A DNA stretch of 64,000 bases from Toxorhynchites rutilus septentrionalis. Its lineage: Eukaryota; Arthropoda; Insecta; Diptera; Culicidae. Under the pieces are notes generated by a model. The model did not search any database. It was not told the DNA's origin and was given only the letters and a program-made list of their open reading frames with translations. The stretch is from assembly GCF_029784135.1 (NCBI RefSeq), contig NC_073746.1, positions 304,183,455 to 304,247,454 on the forward strand, in the 5' to 3' direction. The translations under genes and the position numbers were made by a program. Below are positions 12,166 through 25,300 of the stretch, piece by piece (the stretch's first letter is position 1; every line of letters starts with the position of its first letter).

Positions 12166-12429
12166 GTTTGTGACGGATCTCGATCGAGTAAAGTATCCAA
12201 TTCTTCATCTTCGAACTTTTTTTGGCGGTTCGGAACGTTCTTCGTCTTCCAAGTCAAAATTACCACTTTTAAACCGTGCAAACCACGTCTGACACGTTCG
12301 CTCAGTTGGAGCATGGTCACCATAAACTTCCACCAAAATGCGATGACTTTCCGCAGCTTTTTTCTTCATATTGAGATAATGAAGTAACACTCCCCGCAAA
12401 AACACTCTCGTTGGTACGAAATTCGACAA
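12166..12429 (-). pseudogene. Mariner transposase, N-terminal part
   Basis: The first frame reads MSNFVPTRVFLRGVLLHY, TERTCQTWFARFKSGNFD and LEDEERSEPPKK, the mariner N-terminal HTH region. An overlapping frame adds FEDEELDTLLDRDPSQT, the next mariner block, so at least one frameshift lies between them. The coding breaks off at the LINE junction at 12165/12166. Confidence 0.85.
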
Positions 12430-12601
12430 ATTCGAAGTGACAAAAAACTAAAACTTCAAAACGCAAAAAAAGCTTCAACTTTTTGACATATACTGAGAAA
12501 GACAGTAGCTTTCCAACGAATGTCTGGAAATTTGATTCACTGGAATAATAATCAAGTTACGCCATCTGTTGTAAAACCGAAGAAACTTACCGGTACACCT
12601 A

Positions 12602-13098
12602 TGTTAGAATGGATTAAAACTGTAAACATTTAGAGTAAAAAAGATAAAAATTTAAATATGAAAGGGTTTGATCGCATCAATTTATGCACCGTTCCAACTT
12701 TTTCGCACAAAAATGTATATTACGACTGACCAGAAAAAATAGTAACTAAACAAACTGCTCAGATGTGATGGATTCTTCAAAACCTTTGTGGTTAAATAAA
12801 TACGTCAACAGAGTAGTTACATTGAAAAAAGTTTTTAGCCATTACCAATAACATCATTCATCGCGTTGAAAGCAACCAGAATCTGCTGATATGATGTGAT
12901 AGGACAGTAGTGAACACCGATTGAAACCCACACGAACATACAATTTCAAGTTCTCATCAATCGCCCATCAATGGCAGAAATCCAGTCGCACATCTAACAG
13001 GTAACTAGAACTCCGAACGCTCAAACATCCCCGTTGACGCGCTCGCAAATGCCTTCATGGCTTCCAACCGTCGGCGTTCCGCGCCGGAACCCCAGCAA
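12602..13098. other. Downstream flank of the receptor gene
   Basis: This stretch just past the receptor stop codon should contain its 3' UTR (minus strand), but I see no clear AATAAA on that strand close to the stop. No repeat or second gene was recognised. Confidence 0.4.
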
Positions 13099-13368
13099 TC
13101 ATACCACTATATCGCGGCTATGTGTGCCCGGTTGTCCCCCGTTGAAACTCTCGCGGGTCGGATGGGTCACCAACTCTGGCAGCAGTCGACTCAGTTGACA
13201 GCGGACGACGAAGATCACGTCGTGGTTGGCGAAGCAGAACAGACAGGATACGCACGCACCCTGGAGGCTGATAAGAACGGCCGACACCACCTGATAGTAG
13301 CGCTCCAGTTCGCATCCCCTATCGGGACGGAAGGGTAGCAGGATGTGCTGTAGGCCGAAGAGAGGAAT
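13099..13368 (-). CDS. Dh31-R: Receptor exon H: TM6-TM7, cytoplasmic tail and stop
   Basis: This 270-bp terminal exon starts after ttttcctctgtag in phase 0 and ends at a TGA at 13099. It encodes [54 protein letters not shown] and a tail of about 25 residues ending in DIVV. GLQxxLLPFRP and CFANHDV are hallmarks of the calcitonin/DH31 branch. The tail is short for the family, so a longer alternative last exon cannot be excluded. No convincing polyadenylation signal was identified downstream. Confidence 0.93.
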   Translation of the reverse strand: MPLFGLQHILLPFRPDRGCELERYYQVVSAVLISLQGACVSCLFCFANHDVIFVVRCQLSRLLPELVTHPTRESFNGGQPGTHSRDIVV

Positions 13369-16300
13369 CTACAGAGGAAAATACACGACAAGTTTCGTTA
13401 AATGAGAAAAACGCCAGCAGGATATACTCACCAATATAAGTGTCGCTCGGGTGGCCTTCTTCAGCCCGAGAGGGGCCGGATTGGGTGAGGTGGAGTTCAA
13501 TTTGGTCAGCAATACTCGCACTACCCTGATAAGGAACACCAGCGAGGCGATTAGTGTGAAGCAAACAGGTACCGTGAGTAACCACATGGCGTGGCTTTCG
13601 TCCATCCAGCAGCTTTGCGTAGGAAGGAATGGCAAATTAATGGGTATTAATGGTGTTTTACATATCCACTATATTCATTTGCAGACGTTATAGGATAGGT
13701 ACTAGTCGTAACGCATATTCCACCACGAGCATAGGGATAAAATAAAGTCATGACGCAAATTATTTTCATCTTCACTTACTGCTCAGTATCGTTGGTGTGT
13801 TGTATTCGCACAGCTACATAGGCCGACACAAGCGCCACGGGCATAATCCATCCGACGGTGAAAAACCAGCGCATTGCGATGGCATCCTTAATGAAGACCT
13901 GATGAGAAAATAGTTTCATTTTAGAAATGCGTTTGAACTTGGCCACAGCGGCTCCGTGCGGCAGAGTAAAGTTGAATAACAAAGTGCAATCCCTCAGGGG
14001 ATGTGCAATGGATGTGTTCGAGAAGCAAGAGAAACCGCACAATTCTCAGGAAACCAACTCCGCAAAAAAAAGTGGACTGGCTTAGGATGATAGCGAATAT
14101 TCGGTGCAGCAAGGGATAAGACCTAGGCATGTGATGATGGTCAGTTTTGTGGCATGTTTCTTATCGCTGACGGCCAGTGATGGATATTCGGCCTGTCAGC
14201 TGTCAGCAGCTGACCACTCATGTTCCTGCTTTTGGTTTGCGGCTGTAATTTTAAAAAAATGGTTGCACTCGGAATTCTTAGTTCTTGATACTGGGGTGCT
14301 TCAGGTGGAATAATGTTCTACAGAAGCTACATTTTGAATGATTTTTTGGCTTTATTTCCTGCGATAGCAAGAAGCCTGGAAAATTAGAAATGCGTTATAT
14401 CTGTGATATATCCGCAAAGTGGAAGTAGAACTAAGGTTGGCTGAACAAAACAAAAGCAACAAGCATATAACTCTTAAACATTTCATTTTTCGGATAAAGT
14501 GTTTATCATACCGAGAAAGAATTATTAATGCTCAAAGAAGATATCGATTCCTCCTCGGAAATTCCCAACGCAAATAATACCCCCTCTCCAAGCCCCGACA
14601 ATTGGAATCATCGGTCGATTACGGCATTCTTGAGCATTCGATAATAGAACTTATACTTTCACCAAACAATGCGGCTCCGTTCAGTCCAGCTGCAAAAACG
14701 AAATGGGATTGGTAGAGAAGGGCAAAATGCATAGGCGTGTGAGCGTGACCATCCTTATCTCACATCGCAATAACAATTGAATCGAGCAAAAATAATACTC
14801 CACTTCCCAAAAATTGGAAACGACGATCGACTGCTTTCGTAAACAAATTATTTCATAACGCTACTTTCGTCAAAGTGATTTCTTTGATATCGTGAAATAT
14901 CCACTACACCACTTCAAACATTTGCTATTCTTCACTTCAAATCCATAGTCAATGGCACCTATCGATATAAAATTATCATCGATACCACGATTTTCACTAA
15001 ATGCTCCGTTCAGTTCGGCTGCAGAAACGAAATGGTATAGAGAGAGAAGAGCATAATGCATAGGCGTGTGAGCGTGACCATCCTCATCTCACATCGCAAT
15101 AACAATTAAATGGCATGCAGTGATTATCACTCCGTTCAGCCGGCAAAGAGGTATTAACGTTTACGGTGAAGGAGGAAGGAAGCCACAAATGGCTGCCACA
15201 ATGGCGCTCATTTCTTTCATCTCCCTCCCTCACCCCTTGCCCGAAAATCAATAATTTTTCGAAACACTTCCCATCGAGTTACATCAACCAAACTCTAATC
15301 GATTACTCAGGAGATATTAGATTTTCATCTGCCGTTGCACTGCATAGTGAAAAACGTCGGAAAACTCGAGCTTGTGCTCTGAAAGTTAAATTTTCATTCT
15401 TCAATTTTCCGCAATGGTTTTGCTTGTATTGGTGAAGGCATCGTTATTTTTTCGACACTGTTGCCAGACAACATCATCGAAGCAGATATAAAAACCACTC
15501 AATAAAATGTTATTCCTGAGTCATAAGGTCGTATGAATAAAACAAAGTATTTACTTATTCTGCCCGTTTCCAAGTAAAGTAAACTTTCCAAGTATTTACT
15601 TGAATCCGTATGAATAAAAGTTTACTTTACTAATTTGATTTTCGAATTCGAACATAGTTTTTACTTTGTCAAGCATCTATCAACTGATTGTTTAGGTTTC
15701 GTTTCAAAACGTTTTGTTTGGACAAAGCGTGAATTCGCGATGAAAAAGGAATAGTGTCGACGTCTGGTGGCGACTTCCAATTAGGGACCATAGTTTGGGT
15801 CCCTATCTCGTTAGTGTAATACCTATCATATTAGAAGACACGAAGCCAGTTTTCAAATGTTAAAATTTGAATGAAAATGTTCACATCATGTTATTTAATC
15901 ATTTGAAACACTTTTTCCGACTTTTATTGGACCCTTTGTCTATACATTTCCAACATCATTACTGAAACTTTTCATTATAATATAAAGTTGTCTTCAAAAA
16001 CAATATCGTACAAGATTTTTTCACCACCTGCAAACAAAAGTGTTTTTTATTTAAACAGAATGCCAAATTGGTACGGAAAGGTTATTTTTCATTCATAATT
16101 TAAATTTTAAAAACGTGTTCATTCCGCCTGAAAATCAATCAATTTTTTTACGCTCCCCTAAACTAGTAAACGAAGCTCAATGCCATCAATGCGGATCGTT
16201 AACTTGTTTAACTTCAAGCGCAAGATAGCAGCATTAAACATAAATCGGATATGACACCAAAACGAATGATAGGGTTTTCAGATCCATAGTATGCTCATGA

Positions 16301-19300
16301 GCATACTTGATAATAACGAAGTAAATACTTGATGAATGCTGTTTTATTCATACGAAATCAGCTAAACATCCATTTTCGAAAAGTAAATACTTTGTTGTTT
16401 CTTTTATTCATACCAAACGTAGTAAAAACTTAATCTCACTGCTCGACTGCTCGAATGAAGTAAAGTAAAGGTGAATTTTGTTTTTATTCATACGGCCTAT
16501 AGTGTTTCATGTCATGAAAATCAATAAAATGAAAATGTGTTGATATCCATACAATTATTATTTTTACGTTCAATGGGTCCATAAAGTAAGTTTTAGCAAT
16601 TTCAACATTGGTTAAGAAAATTGTATTGCAGAGTTCGGAACACTGCTACGGCTACCTATGCTTTCAAAAATAGTAAACGGAAAAGTATTACATTCAATCA
16701 AAATTTCTCGACCAACGAAGAGAAGGGTTAAGGGGTGAATATGTGAAAACAACACGATCAACAAAGGATAATATTAAGGAATTATGCACACTTAGATGCA
16801 ATAATCAGTAAGGCCAATACAGCCCTATGGGCATGTTCTAAAATGATAGGAAGAACATGGGGTCTTAAACCAAAAATGGTAATGTGGGTCTACACTGCCA
16901 TTGTGCGGCCCAGAATAACCTATGCCTCATTAGTCTGGTGGCCAAAGACCAAGGAGACTGTAGCTACAAAAAAGCTGAACAAACTCCAACGACTAGCATG
17001 CATTGCAATTACTGGAGCAATGCGAAGCACACCCTCGAAGGCACTGGAGGCTATCCTTCACTTGCTACCTCTGAACCAACATGTTCAGCTAGAGGCTAAG
17101 AAAAGCGCTCTAAAGCTTAAACAATGGAAAAAAATACTAGACGAAGACAAAATTGGTCACTTGAGCATCCTGAATCTCTTACCCGTAGGACCATCCTCAG
17201 AGATGAACAGTGATTGGATGGAACCTAGGACTAACTACGACATTCCATACAGTGTAATCGAGCCTTCTCGTTCAATATGGAATGAAGGCGGTCCCAGTGT
17301 TCGTAACGGTTCAATCATGTTCTACACTGATGGGTCAAAAATGGGAATCAGAACAGGTGCTGGAGTGTATGGTCCCAGAACAAAAATCTCTGTAGCTATG
17401 GGAAACTGGCCAACAGTTTTTCAAGCAGAAATAGCTGCGATAATAGAATGCTCAAATGTCTGCCTAAAAAGAAAATATAGACATGCTAACATCTGCATAT
17501 TCTCAGACAGTCAAGCGGCACTTAAAGCTCTAAATGCTTTTAAATGCTCCTCAAAAATTGTCTGGGAATGCATTCTCCTCTTACGGCAACTAAGTCGGAT
17601 AAGTTCGGTACAACTGTACTGGATTCCTGGCCATTGTGGAATAGAGGGAAACGAACGAGCAGATGAACTTGCCAGGAACGGCTCAAGCTCACCTTTCACT
17701 GGTCCAGAACCTTTCTGTGGAATATCTGACTGTGTGTTGAAAGGTGAGCTGAAGAACTGGGAAGACCGGGAAGTATTAGCCAACTGGTTGGCGGTACAAC
17801 TTAACCAGTCAAAAAAATTTATCACGCCGAGTATTAAAATTACTCAACAATTGCTGAGTCTTAATAAGAAAGACTTAGGCACAATCACAGGCCTTATAAC
17901 AGGACACTGTCCGAGTAAATACCATCTCAAAAACATAGGTTTAGTGCAAGATGATATTTGTCGTTTTTGTTATACCGAAAGTGAAACCTCGGAACATTTG
18001 CTCTGTGATTGTGGAGCTCTAACTAGACGCAGACTGCAATACCTTGATAAGGCTATTTTGGAGCCCAAGGAAATTTGGTCTGCGTCGCCGATCAGGATTA
18101 TAAAATTTATCAAACAGAGTATTCCTGATTGGCACCTATCTCGCTATAGCATTCAGTCTACTTCTTCATCAATAAGTAGTAGGTAAGCTTGAAGCGGAGT
18201 ACAAAAAAAATGGGATATACCACAATAGTTCAGAATAATGGACGCAGTGGTTCACATCCAACAGGGGGAAAAAAAAAAGAAAAAAAGGAATTATCAACAT
18301 CGAGTTACTGTGCGGAAGAACTTGTTAATACCAAAAGAACCCCAATTCGCATGTGTTATAAATTTGCTCATGTTACGCTCTCGTATAATCAGAATTTTAC
18401 TTCATATACACCTATACACCTATACACATATACACCTTACTACACCTTTTATATATATTTATATTTTCAATTGTTCATACATTTAACTTCAGTATTGAAT
18501 TGTTTTTCTAAGACTCGTGTCAGTGAAGCATCACACAATCTGATGAGTGAATTGATCTACACTCGAAAAAAAATTAAAGGAACAGAATACGAAGTCGAAA
18601 ATTTTAAGTGTCTTTTGACATGCTGTAACTTCGTGAAAAATCAACGCATATCGATGGGATGCACATCATTTTGAAGCTATAATTTTGAAGGTATTAGAAT
18701 ATTTCACGTAGCTATTTTTATCTTGGTGTGTGTAGGTGTAGTCGGCAACAACATCGGGAAGAAATGAGAAATGGATTTTCGTTTGTTTTTTTTTTTGAAG
18801 AATATTCTGTACTAACACAATTTTTTGCTAACCTACTCAACAGCAAACTCAATTAACCTTATCAACCAGCTTTTATTTGGTTCCAAGTACGTTCCTATAG
18901 GACCTTCCCACACAGACATATTTCAATTTGAATGAAAAATTACCCTTCGTCTTTGATAATGAGTAATTCAATAAACAAACGTCGCATCGCAAATCGGAAA
19001 GCTGTTTTGAAAACTCCAATAAATTCTGCATAGAGATGATTTACTACTTTGACGAAAAGAAAATTATTTAAATTGTTTGCATCGATTTCAAAAAAGTGCC
19101 AAAAACAGGATTTTCATAGTGCTTTACAAAATCTACTGTAGTTCTGCAAATATCGCAGTAAGTTCCAATGTTTGCAGGGAAATTTTTAGCCTTGTGCATT
19201 CCCTAAACATCCGTGAACGTTTCATATTGATACGTTCAGCCGTTTTTCCTAGCCGATTTTTCAAAGTTTGGAGTAAATTAGAGGAGCATTGTGCTAGATA

Positions 19301-22300
19301 ACAGAGAAGCCGAGCCACGCGAGATGTGAAGGTTGCCAAATGTTAGAAAATTTCATAACATAATTTGCCTATGAAAGAAACATGTGTTCTTCGTATCATG
19401 TATTTTCTGAACTGTACATTTTTTTTTTGTATTAATTATCCAACCGAATGTAACATATTTTAAACAATTAGAATCTTTCTGTTATTTTGGTATGCAAAAA
19501 ATTAAATGTGGAGAGAGCAGAGATTAAATGTGGAGAGAGCATTATACCTGGACCATATCTAGGGCAAACCGACAACTTGGTTTTCTATTCAAGATTGCCA
19601 AAGATTTCAAGGACCCACATTGCCTAAAAGCATTGTATTGCTCTCTTGTTCGCCCGATCCTGGAGAATGCATCTGCTGTTTGGGCTCCTAATGATGTCAC
19701 GTGGAACCTAAGGATTGAACGAGTGCAAAAGAGGTTTGTACGGCTTGCGCTCAGAAATTTACCGTGGCGTGACCCATTGAACCTACCAGCATATGCTGAC
19801 AGGTGTCGCTTGCTTGGACTTGAAACACTTGATCGGAGACGAAAGATTCAACAAGCGACGTTTGTAGTTAAACTACTCAATGGCGATGTCGACTGCTCGT
19901 ATCTCCTATCGCTTTTGGACTTTCAAGCCTCGGGTAGGATGCTGAGATACCGATCCCTAATGCAGCCGGGATTTCATCGTACTTTGTATGGATACAACCA
20001 ACCTGTTTGTGCAATGATCCGCATGTTTTCGTCCGTTGAATCAGTGTTTGAATTTGGAATGTCCACGTCACAATTTGTTAATAGTATTAGAAGACTGCAT
20101 GTATTTTAAAACGTGATAGATTATTCATTAAGACTATTTCTGTCAGATGAATCAATAATAATAAAGAATAAAGAAAACTAGATAACGGCTAATCTGATAG
20201 AGAGTAGTAATCCTTGTTAAAAACTAGTTTCGAATCCAGATCTCGACACCGTACCGTTGTCATCGCAACGCAAAACATCGATACACTTCATTTCGTTTTC
20301 ACTGTGAAGTGTATACGAGAATAAGGCCCAATAATTCAACCCTGATTTCGATCAAATTACTGAAATATTGATGAAATTATACATTAACATGCAATGTTTC
20401 CAATTATTATTGACATAGGACAATGTCGTTGATTTCTATATAGGGGGTTCACTAGGGTGCCAATGAATGTATGGAAAAAAATCGACCCTGAAATTTCAAA
20501 AAGTTACCCTATACAAAATGTTCACCACTTCGAAAAAACACCCTATGCAAAATATCAGCTCGATCAGACTTAAGGGAGAGTGGCGCAAAGCCCAAGTCGG
20601 CCCAAGTCACCCAAGTCGGAGTTTTCGAAAAATTTTGTTTGATGCCAAATGTCTCAAAATTGCATGAAACATCGAGATCTAGTGTCATCTCGAAAAAAAA
20701 AATTTTTATCAAAAATTGACACTTTTTTTTTTGGAATACGAAACTAAAAGTATAGTTTTGGGTGCCAATAAAAATAGTTATCTCGCTTTTTCATTCGGAA
20801 CATGTTGCGAAATGTTGATTTGCACGATAATATAGCCCATGCGAAATATTAACTCATTCGAACTTCATTTATTAGTGTTGCAGACGTTAAAATTAGAGTT
20901 TTTTGAAAACCGAAAAATCACCGGAAATCGGAGTTCATTGTATTGTATCATTTGTAATGAAGCTGCTGTTTTGAAGGTTCAATCTGGAACGAAAATGAGT
21001 CGAAAAATGCGTCAAAAATGGACAAGTTTGTTGACAAATTCTGTGCTGTAAAATTGGCTGAGTTAGAAGCAAAAATTGTTTGTTTGAAAGTTTGATAGAA
21101 CGAGTTGCCGACTATGTATTTTATTCAGTAGTGATAGGTGAGAGAAGGATTTCGAAGAATTGGCTTGCCTATTTCCAATCAACTCGCACACATTGGATCA
21201 TTGTGAGTTCCAAGCTTCTTTTCTTCTTTTCTTTATTCTTTATTTCACTCGAAAACAAACTCAAGTTCAAACAACAAAAGGGAAATTTCCATTTTACCCA
21301 TTTTCTGACAATGAGATTCTTTCAAGTGTGGATAACAAGGAAAAATGTTAATGCACTACGGTCGATTAATGCTGATTTTTCTCATAGATTTAGCCACTTC
21401 AAAGCACATCAACGCATTCTTCTTCGGAAACAAAAGCGTTCATCAGTCGAAATGAATTGAATAAATTCATCGTTGCGTACAACGATGTGTGAGTCTTTTG
21501 ACGTAGGACTACGTCTAACCGGAAGATATAGGGGGTGAAATGGAAATCTAGGCACTGAACAAGTAGGAAAAAATGCAAGATTTGGAACGCTTATAACTCG
21601 AGCATTTCTCAATAGATCGCAAAGGTTTTTGCATCAATTGATAGGAAATATATCTACGCATCTATCATAACGAATAACATTTCAATTTTCTTGAGATAAA
21701 TAATTGGACAATTGTGAAATATCAAGCATTGTCAAAATGCACTATGTGCCCATTTTTTATTGGTCCATTTTGTGCTCCTCAAATCGTACCGACCAAAACG
21801 GGCAACCAGAGCAGCAGCGAAATAGAATGAAGCACGATTGGAAAGGAAAAAGAAAAAAATGGGTGGGTTATATCTAAGATATAACCGCAAGGTTGACGTG
21901 GGACTACCTTAGCTTAGCAATCATATGTTTGTATTGATTAATTTTTTTAAAATTTTTTTTGCTTTGTGAGTAAAAAGTTTGTATGATGCCATGTAAGGTT
22001 AATCCATGCAATGTGATAGATTGTGTTCTTCATTACAAGTAAATTTAGGACTGTTATCCTTTTACGTTTGGTATGATGGCATTTTTGTTTTGTAGTCTTT
22101 GTTAGGCAAACACATTTCAGTCGGAACAAAAATGCCCCCGAGTTTCATGAATTTGCAATGCCAATTTCCCCAGGCACCTTGGTTCTGATGTCTGTATTGA
22201 GGAAACACATTTTAGTCGGAACAAAAATGCCCTCGAATTACATGTAGTGATCCCCGATAATCGTTCGACTAATCGATTAATCGAATACTTCCTACAGAAA

Positions 22301-25300
22301 TCGATTATTAATCGAACGAATACTGCGCAACTAATAATCGATGCGAACAAATAATTTACATCGATTCATCGATCCAAACCCAGAGAAAAAAAACGTACGG
22401 CCGCTGCAGATTTATCCTGAAATTCAATCATTATCTTTAACGCTCCCCTAAACTCGCAAAAGAAGCTCAATGCCGCGAATTGAGATTCCTTAACCAGTTT
22501 AGGGAAGCGTTAGTATAACTAATTATTTCTCTCAGTGTAACGATTAATCAATTAATCTATTATTTGGGGCGATTAATCGTATCGAATAACAAACTGCTGA
22601 AAAGTATTCGATTAGCTGATGAACGATTAATTTCAAAAATCGGGAATCACTACTTACATGTATTTGCAATGCCAATTTCCCCACGCTCCATGGATTTGAA
22701 GTCTGTGTTAGGGAAACACATTTCAGTCGGAACAAAAATACCCCCAACTTTCATGTACTTGCAATGCAGATTTCCCCAAGTCTGCTTGGTTTTGATGGCT
22801 GTGTTGGGGAAACCGTAAATCGGGCCAATCAAAACAAGGCAGGTAGGGCGTTTTGATCACGCTTAACATTTTACAGTTATTCAATTGTTTCTCTAATAAA
22901 AAATAACATTTTATTAATTGCGATAGAAGCGAAGAAATATTCCCTATCAATTGATGCAAACATCTTTCCGATCCAGTAAGAAATGTACGAGTTATAAGCA
23001 TTCGGAATCTTTCATTTTTTCCTGCATGTTCTGTGTTTAGGTTTTCATTTTACCCCCCATATACTCCGGTTAGACGTAGTCCCACGTCAAAAAAAATGAA
23101 CGAAACATTGGTCGCAGTCTCTTACATGCGTAATTCTCGAGCCAGCCAGTCAGCTTAAAAATCCCCGCTCCGCTGCCGTAACGATCATTCTTCGTGTGAA
23201 CACCGACTGGACAACATCGTTGCTGGACGGCGAGGGATCGAGTGCCTTTCTCAAGGCAAGAGGGCGGAGGTGGTAGCGCTGGAGTAGAGTAATAGAGTAG
23301 AGTAGAGTTTTCAAAGGGCCTTTCTCAAGGCTAGAGACGAATGAACTGCAAAAGTTTAAAGTCTCTATAATACAATACCTTCCTTCCTTCCCTCCGTAAC
23401 GATCATTCTCATTCAAACCGTACACCACATCGGTTCGCATCACAACACATCAACAAACCAACCCAAGCAGCCATGTCTGGACATGGCAAAGGAGGAAAAG
23501 TGAAGGGAAAGGCAAAATCCCTCTCGAACCGTGTTGATCTGGAGTTCCCCGCAAGGGTAGCTAGGCCGAGCGCGTTAGTACCAGTGTACCAGTCCACCTA
23601 GCCGGCGTTATATAGTTTCGGCCGCCGAAGTGATCGAATTAGCTGGCAAAGCTGCTCGCGACGATAAGAAAACCCGCATCCGGAACAGAACACATTCGGT
23701 TCGGTGGACATCAAGACAACAACAGGCGGTTGCAGCGAGTGGCGAGTGGCAAACGCAAACGCAAAACGGCAGCCGGTAGCAGAAGAAAAAAGTTTGTTCT
23801 TTATACAAACTGCTTTGGTGGCAAATCCAGAAAAAGGCGGCATCGAGGGCGTTCGAAATGGTTTTTTCAAAACCACGAGTACTAAGTTTTCTAAATTGAA
23901 ACCATTCCATAAAACAAGGCGCTTTTCAGGGCCATTAAACCTTCCAAAAAAGAGTTTAGGAAATACAGTTCAATGTTTTCTAAAACATTATCCAAAATAA
24001 TAATAAAACACAAATTGATTTTTTCATAATTTGTTTGCCAGGATATGATGAGTATGTGAATTTGGCAGTTGTTCTGAGCTTATTGATAGTTGGGGACTTT
24101 CCTGATTTTTCAATTTTCACCAATTCTTAAATTGTTTCCAGATTGAAAGTACAGTAATTTACAATTAGTTCGACATTTAGCTAATTGGACGGACATGTAA
24201 TGCAACTTATTTAGTTGGACATTTTTGTAAACATAGAGATCCAAATTATGACCCCACATTGAAAGTCGACACTGTACCACTGTCATCGCAAATGTTCAAT
24301 TACAGGTTAAAATCGCCTCCAATGCGACACTGAGTGGCGCTTCGGCACGTCGCATTGAATGTAATTTACTGTACAACATGTCACAAAGCTGGATGGGAAG
24401 AAATTTTCCAACTGTGAAAGCTGTGGCGAGTGGCAAACGCAATTGCTAAATAGAAAGGTTTAGCCGAACAAGATGGGGATATCGAGTGATAACAAAACAA
24501 TAAACTCTTTAGATTGAAGATAATTTTGTGATCCTGAAAAGGACCCTTTTTAGCCTGCATGTGAATCCAACGAGCGAACAAATCGTAATGAATGTATTTT
24601 TTTGCCATCGCTCCCTTTTAACGCTCATTCGTTCGTCTCGTTGGACTCGCCCCTCTGGCTGAGTCTGCCGATTTTTCTCTATCCTGTGAGTGTGTACCGC
24701 TAGAGTATAAAACACGCGGATCCCAAAAAAAAATCTTATTTTCTTTCAAACCGTAAACCCGTGTGGTTGTACGGCATCGGCATCGTGGACGTAACAAAGG
24801 AGGACAAGTTAAGGGAAAGGCAAAGTCTCACTCGAACCGTGCAGGTCTCCAGTTCCCAGTTGGTCGCATTCACTGATTGCTCCGCAAGGGTAACTAGGCC
24901 GAACGGATTGGTGTCGGAGCACCAGTATACCTAACAGCGATTATGCAAACAAGTCTCGGCCGTCGGAGTGCTCGAGTTGGCTTGGAAAGCTGCTCACTAC
25001 AATCAGAAAACCCGCATCAAGAACAGAGCAGCTTCGGTTCGGCGCTCATCAAGGCAACAATTAGTTTCAGTGAGTGGCAAAGTGTTTCTCCGGCACGTCG
25101 CATTAAATGTAATTTACTGAACAACATGTACAAGCTGGATAGGAAGAAATTTCCAACTGTGAAAGCTGTGGCGAGTGGCAAACGCAATAGCTAAACAGGA
25201 AGGTTTAACCGAACAAGATGGGAATATCGAGTGATAACAAAAACACAACACCAAAGGTTCTTTTCAGAACCATCAACATGTTCATAAAGAGTAAACAGTA

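Larger units (their letters stand above)
8286..12599 (-). mobile_element. Mariner element, host of a nested LINE and LTR
   Basis: The left end (CCAGGAGTACAGATTATTTT, preceded by TA) and the right end (cttaccggtacacc, followed by TA) are imperfect inverted repeats like those of mariner. Transposase coding at 12429-12166 and 9089-8359 on the minus strand is separated by foreign DNA at 9095-12165. The element is therefore a mariner of about 1.2 kb stretched to 4.3 kb by later insertions. Confidence 0.75.

Noticed and set aside
13057..13338. Forward frame of 93 codons
   Set aside because: It is the antisense shadow of receptor exon H.
18189..18674. Forward frame of 161 codons after the RNase H LINE
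   Set aside because: It starts in the LINE 3' UTR, crosses the A-tail, target duplication and simple sequence. No coding signature.
23473..25055. Processed (retro) pseudogenes of H2A
   Set aside because: The second copy keeps a TATA box and both are followed by sequence downstream of the histone cleavage site, which mRNA does not contain.
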